Assembly (NCBI GenBank): GCA_036397395.1
Contig: DASWIZ010000023.1
Location: 1 to 5,931 of the forward strand
Direction of reading: 5' to 3'
DNA from: DASRUP01 sp036397395
GTDB taxonomy: Bacteria > Patescibacteriota > Minisyncoccia > Minisyncoccales > UBA10102
Length of the DNA: 5,931 bases
The notes beneath the pieces are model-generated. The model searched no databases. It saw only the letters and a list, made by a program, of their open reading frames with translations, and was not told where the DNA came from. The position numbers and the translations under genes are program-made. Shown one piece after another: positions 1-5,798 of this stretch (positions are counted from its first letter, which is position 1; each line of letters begins with the position of its first letter).

Positions 1-136
1 CGATGAGCATCCTTTGTTCTGTGCTCCTCTCTCTGTGGTGGGCAAAACCCAGGAACTTCTTTGCCGAATACGCCAAACTCTTCCAGCCCAATCCTGCTTA
101 ACCGGGCTGCTTTGTTGGGATACCCCCAGTGAGCAG
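1..136. other. Unexplained segment next to the truncated PMT gene
   Basis: No gene could be assigned here. On the minus strand, one frame is open for about 57 codons from 173 to the window edge, overlapping the end of the PMT frame. It includes the peptide GLEEFGVFGKEVPGF, which I do not recognise. It has no start codon or ribosome binding site linking it to a gene, and a second minus frame is also open, so openness alone is weak evidence. Read on minus, the segment can fold into small hairpins, for example CAGCCC pairing with GGGCTG around 75-101. I cannot match these to a known RNA family. It could be the remnant of an insertion that cut the PMT gene, or a misjoined contig. Confidence 0.3.
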
Positions 137-907
137 TTACTCTGTTACGTATCCGCAATTCTCTTGGCAAATATCAGAAAGGAGGGCGAAATGCACAGAA
201 AAAACTCCAAGATACAAAACGATAGGCAAAACCACCAAAAATGCAGTGATAAAAAGTTTTTGAGCCCGTGGTTTTGCAAAAAAATTCCCGTGCAGAAATT
301 GGAAAAACCATACAATACCCAAAGCGCCAAAACCCATCCACTTGGTAGAAATGGCGGCACCCAAGGCAAGTCCGCACGCTGTGTAAAAAGTATACCATTT
401 CCCGGAAAACATGGTTGTTTTTCTTGCGAGGATAAAGAAATACAAAGATAGGAGTATAAAAAAGAGTAATGGAATATCCAGCATCGTAAACCGCGATTGC
501 ACCAAAAGCGCGTTGTCAAAAAGCACAAGGAATCCGGCAACAAAAGCCGCTCGTCGGGAAAAACCGAGTTCTTTTACAAACAGGTACGCCAGGGGTACCA
601 ACAAAGCGCCCAAGAAAGCTGGTAAAAAGCGAAGCGCCACAAACGACGGGTCCTCGTATGGCGCATTGAGTTCGAAACTAAATCCAGAAGATACTCCGCC
701 TATCCAGGAAAACAAGGCTACAAGCAGCTTTCCTAGGGGCGGATGAATATCAAAATAGTATTCATGAGAAAGGTACTTCGTGGCATAGAGCCCAAAGTGA
801 GTCTCGTCAAAAATTACGCGGGCAGGAGAAGAAAGGTGCCAAAACCGAGTAAAGACGGCTGCGGCCGTGAGAAACCAAATTTCAGGATAGAAAAAAGTTT
901 TTTTCAC
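137..907 (-). CDS. Truncated PMT-family (GT39) protein O-mannosyltransferase, N-terminal half
   Basis: Family members are multi-pass membrane enzymes that move mannose from a polyprenyl-phosphate carrier to Ser/Thr of proteins during export. The 256-residue product shows the family signature in order: a first membrane helix near 10-25, the catalytic acidic pair D34-E35 in IFDETHFG, DIHPPLGKLL at 53-62, RFTMLDIPLLFF at 139-150, STKWMG at 187-192 and HFALL at 239-243. After HFALL the expected Gly/Asp-rich motif is absent. The frame runs 13 unrelated residues to a TAA. Bacterial members are usually around 450-550 residues, so the C-terminal half is missing. The start is GTG, sharing one base with the TAG of the preceding methyltransferase, with no good ribosome binding site, so translation is probably coupled. 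Family identity is secure. Activity is doubtful because of the truncation. Confidence 0.88.
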   Translation of the reverse strand: MKKTFFYPEIWFLTAAAVFTRFWHLSSPARVIFDETHFGLYATKYLSHEYYFDIHPPLGKLLVALFSWIGGVSSGFSFELNAPYEDPSFVALRFLPAFLGALLVPLAYLFVKELGFSRRAAFVAGFLVLFDNALLVQSRFTMLDIPLLFFILLSLYFFILARKTTMFSGKWYTFYTACGLALGAAISTKWMGFGALGIVWFFQFLHGNFFAKPRAQKLFITAFLVVLPIVLYLGVFSVHFALLSDICQENCGYVTE

Positions 908-1659
908 TATCGCAAAGTAGGGTTTTCAACTTTTCTCGCGACACACAACACAGAAATGCCAAATGGCAAGCTTACGTATTTCACTATGGTTGCCTCCAAA
1001 AAGAAAGAAGCTACAAAAATTGCATTGAGAAAAGAGGGAACGGGTACGTAAGAAGTTTTCGGAGTTTCGTTCTTTTTCCCGAAGAGATGCCTGAAAAGAC
1101 GATACACGAACAAAGGAGAAGTAAAAGTGACCATGTATGTTCCCTTCTCAACCCGAAAACCAGCCTCCTGGAGCTTTTTCTTTAACTCTCCCAGCGTATA
1201 CCGCCGCACATGATCAAGCACTTCGTCGTGCTCGGTCCACAAAAATTGGTAGGCGGGGACTGTCAGGAAAAGCAAGCCTCCCGGACGAAGGACTCTTGCA
1301 AACTCACGAAGCGTGTCCACATCTTCTTGCACATGCTCCAACAGCTCAATTGCCACGACCATATCGAAGGATTCGTCAGCAAACTTGAGATCTTCTGCCC
1401 TTCCCTCATACACATCACTAAAACCCCTTTGAAGGCAATAGTGTACTGCTATCGGGGAGGCATCAACGCCATGCACTTGCCCAAATTTTGAAAGAAGCTC
1501 AAGGTTCATACCTGTTCCACACCCGACATCAAGAATACGCAAGGCGCTGCGTGGTTCGAGAAACCTTTTTAGCATACTATCTATGACGACCCGCCGCCCT
1601 TTATGCCACCAATAGGAAGTCTCGTGTTTGTACAGATCATGAATGGAATTTTCTTTCAT
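907..1659 (-). CDS. Class I SAM-dependent methyltransferase
   Basis: This is a 250-residue Rossmann-fold methyltransferase of the Methyltransf_11/23 type. Motif I, which binds SAM, is DVGCGTG at 44-50. The ribose-binding acidic residue is D66 in VHGVDAS. The segment AEDLKFADESFDMVVAIELLEH spans 88-109, and VLRPGGLLFLTVP spans 123-135. Two further traits occur in relatives found among surface-polysaccharide genes: an aromatic N-terminus with SYWWHKGRR at 15-23, and WTEHDEVLDHVRRYT at 141-155. A hydrophobic stretch near the C-terminus (about 208-240) may lie against the membrane. The ATG overlaps the stop of the upstream methyltransferase in an ATGA, with no clear Shine-Dalgarno sequence, which indicates translational coupling. 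The substrate cannot be read from the sequence. Context suggests a sugar or lipid-linked glycan intermediate. Confidence 0.9.
   Translation of the reverse strand: MKENSIHDLYKHETSYWWHKGRRVVIDSMLKRFLEPRSALRILDVGCGTGMNLELLSKFGQVHGVDASPIAVHYCLQRGFSDVYEGRAEDLKFADESFDMVVAIELLEHVQEDVDTLREFARVLRPGGLLFLTVPAYQFLWTEHDEVLDHVRRYTLGELKKKLQEAGFRVEKGTYMVTFTSPLFVYRLFRHLFGKKNETPKTSYVPVPSFLNAIFVASFFLEATIVKYVSLPFGISVLCVARKVENPTLR
1656..1659 (-). other. ATGA stop/start overlap between the two methyltransferase genes
   Basis: Read on minus, the four bases are ATGA. The TGA ends the zinc-ribbon methyltransferase and the ATG begins the next one. The upstream 15 bases lack a GGAG-like sequence, so the second gene probably depends on ribosomes finishing the first. 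Confidence 0.85.
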
Positions 1660-2594
1660 ACTTGGTCAATTTTTTGCGCGTATACCATCATATTTCCGCT
1701 CATTGCCGAGGTAATTTTAATATTCCGAGTCAAAAAATTTCCAAATATGGCCAAAAACACACGATAAAGAAAAGGATTTTTCCGCATCCACTCAATGGCA
1801 ACTCCGAAACGAATAATGCGCTTGTGTTTCTCTATTTTTACAACACGAAACCCTTCTTCTTCGAGCATCCTTCTTAGGGTGTGAGGAGTAAAATAATATA
1901 AGTGCATACGAGCGTATGCTATCCATCTTTTACCGAATATCTTCGCTTGCCAGCTCGAGCGGTCTGGCGTACACAATACAAGATACCCGCCCGGCTTGAT
2001 CACTGCGCGCGCATCCCGGATAAGCGCTTTAGGAGAACTAGGGTGCTCAATCACCTCGTGCATCGTAACAAGATCGAAAAGATTATCAGAAAACCCACAG
2101 TTACGGAGTTCTTTGTTGTACACGTGGGCGTAATACTCCCTTGCTTTTGCCCATTGGACTTTCGAAGGTTCACACCCGTACACTTCCCACCCGTGCCTCT
2201 GGCATACGCCGAGAAATAAACCATAACTGCAGCCCACATCAATCATCTTTCGCCCCTTTGCTGACCCAATAACAGATTCCAACTTTTGATAGTCGCGCTC
2301 GAATGTTGCAATGCGGTCCTCTTGTGCCGAAAGGTAATATTCATCTTCGCCAACATTTTCATATATCGTAGGAATATCGCGATCGCGCGGATTCATGTAC
2401 ACAAGATGGCAGTCTGCGCATTCGACAATATTGCCTCTGGCATGCTCCGAACTCGCGTACCGAAAACTCGACGACGGATCCTTCACAAAATCAGCTCTCG
2501 TAAACGCGCCAGGGTAGATTATACGATAATTCTTTCCTCCGCACAAATCACAATTTACCCAATCTACAAGTTGATCAATTTCAGATTCTTTCAT
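1656..2594 (-). CDS. Class I SAM methyltransferase with N-terminal zinc-ribbon
   Basis: The 312-residue product has two modules. The N-terminus carries two CxxC pairs, C15/C18 in CDLCGG and C59/C62 in CADCHLVYMNP. This arrangement is known from methyltransferases with a putative zinc-binding domain, which are common in sugar-modification clusters. The catalytic Rossmann domain follows: IDVGCSYG at 118-125 as motif I, E142 in VYGCEPS as the ribose-binding acid, HEVIEH at 179-184, and a KPGGYLVLCTPD segment. The ATG lies 12 nt after the glycosyltransferase stop, with AAGGA 9 nt upstream. Its last four bases overlap the next gene. It probably methylates a sugar or a carrier-linked glycan. It is unlike the second methyltransferase in domain layout, so the two are not a recent duplication and may act on different positions. 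Confidence 0.9.
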   Translation of the reverse strand: MKESEIDQLVDWVNCDLCGGKNYRIIYPGAFTRADFVKDPSSSFRYASSEHARGNIVECADCHLVYMNPRDRDIPTIYENVGEDEYYLSAQEDRIATFERDYQKLESVIGSAKGRKMIDVGCSYGLFLGVCQRHGWEVYGCEPSKVQWAKAREYYAHVYNKELRNCGFSDNLFDLVTMHEVIEHPSSPKALIRDARAVIKPGGYLVLCTPDRSSWQAKIFGKRWIAYARMHLYYFTPHTLRRMLEEEGFRVVKIEKHKRIIRFGVAIEWMRKNPFLYRVFLAIFGNFLTRNIKITSAMSGNMMVYAQKIDQV

Positions 2595-2603
2595 ATGCGC
2601 ACA

Positions 2604-2608
2604 TCCTT
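2604..2608 (-). promoter_or_regulatory. Shine-Dalgarno sequence of the zinc-ribbon methyltransferase
   Basis: AAGGA on minus, 9 nt before the ATG at 2594. It partly overlaps the TAA stop (2607-2609) of the glycosyltransferase gene, which favours re-initiation by the same ribosomes and fixes the start of the methyltransferase. Confidence 0.7.
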
Positions 2609-4136
2609 ATGAACATTTATATACATTCATTCCTAAAGTACGGGCTGTTTCTGGCTGAAGAACTTTACAATGTTCCCTTGTAAATCGAAATAGCTCTTCT
2701 TGTTCTCCCTCTCTCCAGCTATGCCAATAGGTCCACTGGCTTTCTGTTGTATACCTGCTAAGCCAGTTCCTATCGATAAATAAAATAACGGGCAGTTGCT
2801 CTGAAAGAACTTCCGCTACATGCAGATCGTCTTGGAACTCTCTCTGCCACAGCCAGTGCGTGGCGCGGTAATCGTACTCGTACAACCCAAACCACCATAT
2901 AAATTCACCAACAACAAGCGTATCTTTGGGCTCTTCGGAAATGAATCCTCGAGTAGCAGCAAAAATTTCTGCCTGGTTCCAAAGTGTTTCTTTTTGCATT
3001 GCCCATAAAGAGAGAAAAACAGAGGGTATAAGAAAAAGAACAAAGCTAACTTTAGCCATGGTTACAGTCCACTCATTCGTTTTTTCAGCCAGTCTTGTTA
3101 TGAAATAGGAAAGCCAAACACCCACAAGAAGAAACACAAACGGCGCAGCAGGCACCAGATAATGCACATACTTATGAATTGATATTGCAGCAAGCGTAAA
3201 CGCATAGATCGAAATAAGGACTACGAGGGCACGTTCTTGTTTTCTATGAAATGCAAAAACCGCAAGAACGGGAACAGCAAGGAACAATAACAAAGTCGTA
3301 TCAAACCAGCGCAGTAAATTAAGATATCGGATTCCTTCTTCAAGAAGCATGCGCCCTACATTCGGCCACCAAGAAACAATCGGATAATAGTAGTCAACCG
3401 AATAAATCTCTAATTGCTCGCGCCACATAGTAAAGTTGAGAGCAATCTTCATGCCAAGAGGAATAAGGCCAAAAAACCCTCCCCCCACAAAAGGAACTAT
3501 AGAGAACAAAGGAAGGCGCTTTTGCGCAACCTCGACGAGAAGCGCTACTCCCAAACCCACAGCGGCGGCGAAAGCTGTTAGCGCGTGCAGTTCGGCAACC
3601 AATCCTACAAGAGCGCCAGCGGCACACAAAGCCCAATAGCGAAAACGCATCTGCAATACAGCCTTCCGTATAACCAAAAAAGCGCCGAGAAATGCAAGCG
3701 CAACCAACGCAAATTCAGGCCTACTTGTATGAACCGCCGAAATAATCAAAGGATTTACCAAAAATAACAAGAAAATTCCGTTTCTAATAAAAGCATTGGG
3801 TATCAACTGTTTTGCGGCCAGAAAGAAAACCCCAACGAGGGCAAGATATATAAAAAACCCCACCATGCGTGCCTGAAACAGGCCTACGCCAAAATGCTCA
3901 AATATCAGCGCTTGCGGAAAAAGCACTATACGAGGGGCAAGCACATAGTTTTGTCCAAAACTTGAAACTCCATCAAGTAAGCTCGAACGAAACGCCCCGG
4001 TTTTACTGTACTGATTCGCGATATCTGCCCACCACGCCTCGTTTGTCTCCACAAAAGGGAACTTGTCGAGAAAAAACAAGTGAATAGCAAAAAACAAGAA
4101 AATTCCCAAAGTAAGAAAAACCAATCGAATATTCAT
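2607..4136 (-). CDS. GT-C membrane glycosyltransferase (ArnT/PMT_2-like)
   Basis: The 509-residue product is a multi-pass membrane protein resembling the GT-C superfamily that uses polyprenyl-phosphate sugars. A first helix (about 4-23) is followed by an acidic loop, E30-T-N-E33-A-W-W-A-D38, at the place where GT39/ArnT-like enzymes keep their catalytic acid. A series of hydrophobic helices runs to about residue 375. A soluble C-terminal domain of about 130 residues, rich in Trp and Tyr, closes the protein. The motifs SRPE and AELHALTAF sit in the middle loops. The start was set at the ATG at 4136. An in-frame ATG farther upstream (4178) would put 14 codons inside the tRNA gene and precede the natural N-terminal helix. 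The chosen ATG is only 3 nt from the tRNA end and has no normal ribosome binding site. Sugar and acceptor are unknown. It heads the four-gene glycosylation operon. Confidence 0.87.
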   Translation of the reverse strand: MNIRLVFLTLGIFLFFAIHLFFLDKFPFVETNEAWWADIANQYSKTGAFRSSLLDGVSSFGQNYVLAPRIVLFPQALIFEHFGVGLFQARMVGFFIYLALVGVFFLAAKQLIPNAFIRNGIFLLFLVNPLIISAVHTSRPEFALVALAFLGAFLVIRKAVLQMRFRYWALCAAGALVGLVAELHALTAFAAAVGLGVALLVEVAQKRLPLFSIVPFVGGGFFGLIPLGMKIALNFTMWREQLEIYSVDYYYPIVSWWPNVGRMLLEEGIRYLNLLRWFDTTLLLFLAVPVLAVFAFHRKQERALVVLISIYAFTLAAISIHKYVHYLVPAAPFVFLLVGVWLSYFITRLAEKTNEWTVTMAKVSFVLFLIPSVFLSLWAMQKETLWNQAEIFAATRGFISEEPKDTLVVGEFIWWFGLYEYDYRATHWLWQREFQDDLHVAEVLSEQLPVILFIDRNWLSRYTTESQWTYWHSWREGEQEELFRFTREHCKVLQPETARTLGMNVYKCS

Positions 4137-4139
4137 AAG

Positions 4140-4221
4140 TGCGCCCGGGAGGACTCGAACCTCCAAGGGTTGCCCCATATGGTCCTAAGCCATACGCGTG
4201 TGCCAATTTCGCCACGGGCGC
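4140..4221 (-). tRNA. tRNA-Leu (anticodon UAG, reads CUA)
   Basis: The 82-nt sequence folds as a class II tRNA. The acceptor stem pairs GCGCCCG with CGGGCGC, with A as discriminator. The D-arm contains the Leu-like GGCGAAATTGGCACACGC. The anticodon stem TATGG/CCATA encloses loop CTTAGGA, giving anticodon TAG. A long variable arm has stem GGG/CCC, and the T-arm is GGAGG-TTCGAGT-CCTCC. CCA is not encoded: the discriminator is followed directly by CTT and then the ATG of the glycosyltransferase. The CCA end must therefore be added enzymatically after 3' trimming. The gene sits between a terminator for the upstream gene and the glycosylation operon, with which it is probably co-transcribed. Confidence 0.96.
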
Positions 4222-4234
4222 AAAACTATTGTGC

Positions 4235-4240
4235 ATTATG
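4235..4240 (-). promoter_or_regulatory. Possible -10 box for the tRNA-Leu/glycosylation operon
   Basis: CATAAT on minus, 13 nt before the tRNA 5' end, one mismatch from TATAAT. No convincing -35 is present: the best at 17-nt spacing is TTTATT inside the U-tract of the preceding terminator. A start here would leave a 5' leader of about 6 nt for RNase P. This is the only promoter candidate between the terminator and the tRNA, and it is weak. Confidence 0.35.
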
Positions 4241-4253
4241 CCGCATTTTGCTG

Positions 4254-4301
4254 AAAAAATAAAGAGGCCCGAGGAGCAGGATTACACCTACTCCACCGGG
4301 C
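4254..4301 (-). terminator. Intrinsic terminator of the PA14-like protein gene
   Basis: Read on minus, 7 nt after the stop codon, GCCCG pairs with CGGGC, GGAG with CTCC and AGG with CCT. Small mismatches separate the blocks, around a 6-nt loop TGTAAT. The hairpin (4301-4267) is followed by CCTCTTTATTTTTT, a U-rich tail. It separates the exported-protein transcript from the tRNA-led operon. A TTTT on the other side could make it weakly bidirectional, but no plus-strand gene needs it. Confidence 0.88.
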
Positions 4302-4308
4302 TTTTATG

Positions 4309-5673
4309 TCAGGCTGTCGGCAAAAATTCAACGCTACAGATGCCGACTTGTGGATATACCGTTACTCGCACGAAAGAAGCGCGCTGAGCGGGAAGTACGA
4401 ATGTTTGCCCCTGCGTAATCTCCTGGTTTGTCAGCGCTATGTAAAATAGCACTCCGGAAGTGGAAAAAGGACAATCCAGCCCGACCCGCACCGACTGATC
4501 CACCCGAGCAGTGTTTGTTATATTGTACTCTCGAACTTGAGGGCTCGGATTTGCCAGAATTCTTACATCTATTGAACTGTTCACGCAAAAGTTGCGCACT
4601 AGCTCATACTCTTCTCTCCGACCGCCAGCTTCCGTGTAAATGGCAACCAGTTTATCGTAGCACTGTTCCTGTATGCCTGCTGGAGCAAAAACCACGATTT
4701 GGGCTTGTATTCCGCCTTGAGGAACGTCAAACTGTTGCCCCTCGGGAACCAATCCAGGAATGCGAATCTCTCTTTCTAGAGACCCGCAGCCCACTGAACG
4801 CCCAAGCTGGTAACACTCCACCACCGCGGAACCGCGCTCGGTACGGCCGATCGAGTTCCGATTCGCAATGGAAATTGCCCAGCTCGCCGTTTCCCCAGCC
4901 ACAATACTGGATCGTGGCTGAAGCGGTGGAAGTCCACCGACTATTGTTCGCGGCGGGGTTGTTCCCGCGAAAGCAAGAGTTGGGGAAGGTAGGGATGTCG
5001 GTGGTACTACAGGTTCACGTTGGGAAATTATATCCACCTGTAAGTACGCCGATGCAAACAGATTTTCTGAAACATCTGCATACTTTACTCTTACTTCGTA
5101 CCGGCCCTCCTCTACCGTTATTTCTCCCTTAAACCTCTCTGGAGGACCATTGCGCTCCAGAAAAACTGGTTTGCCACCCACGGTGACCAACAGATTTTGA
5201 TCGTTGGTCCAAACGTCGAACACCACGTTTCCTCCTGGAAACTGCTTATTTTGCAAACAGTCTAGAGAAAAGTAGTCTCGAGGAATGTCTTCTCGTGGAG
5301 GAAACACTCCCCAGTTGTAATCGAGTCTGCCTTTATCCTCACTGTAGCGAGGCTCCCCCGACTGATCGGCGTTATCGTATACCCAACAACGCCATACTCC
5401 TTCAGCAGGAACTGTTGGTGTGGGAACCGGGGTAGGTGGGAGCGCCAAAGTTGCCGTGGGTGCTAGCCGGGGCGTGGGCACCGGAGCAACCACCGCAGAT
5501 CGCACCGTTTGCCGCGCCGGCGTTGGCTGAACCGCAACAACCGTCGGCGCAGGTGTCGGCGTAGGGCTTTCCTCGGCCCCCCAGTCTATTACTCCGGGCA
5601 ACCCACAGGTAAGAACCAAGGCGACCAAGCCAATCGCCGCCACGACAGCCAAAACCTTTAAAACCCTCTTCAT
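4309..5673 (-). CDS. Exported, membrane-anchored protein with Pro/Thr linker and PA14-like domain
   Basis: The 454-residue product is not a named family overall. Residues 1-29 are MKRVLK followed by a hydrophobic helix, a signal peptide or N-terminal anchor. C23 lies in VLTC, a poor lipobox. Residues 36-89 are a linker with 16 Pro and 11 Thr in 54 residues. Residues 92-216 follow the PA14 pattern: an initial Trp/Tyr/Asn stretch (WRCWVYDN), G106-x-P108, YNWG at 119-122, PRDYFSLD, FPGG, a V-x-W-T-N-D core at 154-158, then a G-rich turn and VEEGRYEVRVKY. A short Pro-rich stretch leads to a beta-rich half of about 210 residues. The mature part holds eight Cys, fitting disulfides outside the cytoplasm. 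PA14 domains often bind carbohydrate, but no ligand is evident. AAAGGA lies 9 nt before the ATG, with a strong promoter upstream and a terminator just downstream, so it is monocistronic. Confidence 0.87.
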   Translation of the reverse strand: MKRVLKVLAVVAAIGLVALVLTCGLPGVIDWGAEESPTPTPAPTVVAVQPTPARQTVRSAVVAPVPTPRLAPTATLALPPTPVPTPTVPAEGVWRCWVYDNADQSGEPRYSEDKGRLDYNWGVFPPREDIPRDYFSLDCLQNKQFPGGNVVFDVWTNDQNLLVTVGGKPVFLERNGPPERFKGEITVEEGRYEVRVKYADVSENLFASAYLQVDIISQREPVVPPTSLPSPTLAFAGTTPPRTIVGGLPPLQPRSSIVAGETASWAISIANRNSIGRTERGSAVVECYQLGRSVGCGSLEREIRIPGLVPEGQQFDVPQGGIQAQIVVFAPAGIQEQCYDKLVAIYTEAGGRREEYELVRNFCVNSSIDVRILANPSPQVREYNITNTARVDQSVRVGLDCPFSTSGVLFYIALTNQEITQGQTFVLPAQRASFVRVTVYPQVGICSVEFLPTA

Positions 5674-5682
5674 CTTCTACCA

Positions 5683-5688
5683 TCCTTT
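5683..5688 (-). promoter_or_regulatory. Shine-Dalgarno sequence of the PA14-like protein gene
   Basis: AAAGGA on minus, 9 nt before the ATG at 5673. It supports that start over an ATG a few bases upstream, which opens another frame with no recognisable protein. Confidence 0.75.
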
Positions 5689-5714
5689 CTATAATAAAAT
5701 GAGCTTTGAGAAAT

Positions 5715-5743
5715 ACTATAGCATAGGTTAACTTTTCTGTCAA
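5715..5743 (-). promoter_or_regulatory. Strong sigma70-type promoter for the PA14-like protein gene
   Basis: On minus, a perfect TTGACA (5743-5738) is followed by a 17-nt spacer and TATAGT (5720-5715), with TGC in front of the -10 as an extended -10. The predicted start is near 5708, giving a leader of about 35 nt that contains the AAAGGA site. The -35 lies at the probable edge of the insertion sequence. Confidence 0.87.
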
Positions 5744-5747
5744 CTAC

Positions 5748-5775
5748 TTGACTTTTTAATGTCTTGTGCTATAGT
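5748..5775 (+). promoter_or_regulatory. Plus-strand sigma70-type promoter, divergent from the PA14-like gene promoter
   Basis: TTGACT (5748-5753), a 16-nt spacer and TATAGT (5770-5775), with TGC before the -10. Transcription would start near 5782 and run into the insertion sequence, antisense to the transposase end. There is no plus-strand gene in the window. It may exist because the terminal repeat copies the transposase promoter of the other end. Confidence 0.65.
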
Positions 5776-5798
5776 ATTTTTGTACCTTACACGTACAT

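Larger units (their letters stand above)
5711..5779. repeat. 13-bp perfect inverted repeat enclosing the divergent promoters
   Basis: AAATACTATAGCA at 5711-5723 is the exact reverse complement of 5767-5779, with 43 nt between them. Each arm contains the -10 element of one promoter. A second inverted repeat, GTCAA-CTAC-TTGAC at 5739-5752, lies at the centre and overlaps both -35 boxes. The symmetry may come from two copies of the same promoter type, from terminal repeats of the adjoining insertion sequence, or from a dyad operator. Confidence 0.8.

Noticed and set aside
1..178. A frameshift as the cause of the short PMT protein
   Set aside because: None of the three minus frames translates to a PMT-like continuation with the Gly/Asp motif or membrane helices, so a one- or two-base correction would not rescue the gene.
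14..451. 145-codon open frame on the plus strand
   Set aside because: It lies opposite the PMT coding region over most of its length, has no family resemblance and no convincing ribosome binding site before its ATG.
4137..4178. Upstream ATG at 4178 for the glycosyltransferase
   Set aside because: It lies inside the tRNA and adds 14 residues before the natural N-terminal membrane helix. The ATG at 4136 gives a normal family N-terminus.
4003..4236. Minus-strand frame reading through the tRNA (AKLAHAYGLGPYGATLGG)
   Set aside because: This peptide is the conceptual translation of the tRNA-Leu gene itself, a common spurious call.
4428..5132. 234-codon open frame on the plus strand
   Set aside because: It is antisense to the PA14-like protein gene, which has a promoter, Shine-Dalgarno site, signal segment, domain pattern and terminator. 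The plus-strand peptide has no recognisable domain, and the length follows from the GC-rich opposite strand.
5602..5613. Lipobox (VLTC, Cys23) in the PA14-like protein
   Set aside because: Thr at -1 and Leu at -2 fit the lipobox poorly. A simple signal or membrane anchor is as likely, so no lipoprotein call was made.
5781..5797. Hairpin TGTAC/GTACA after the transposase stop
   Set aside because: The stem has only 5 bp with a 7-nt loop and is not followed by a U-tract on the transposase strand, so it does not support a terminator.
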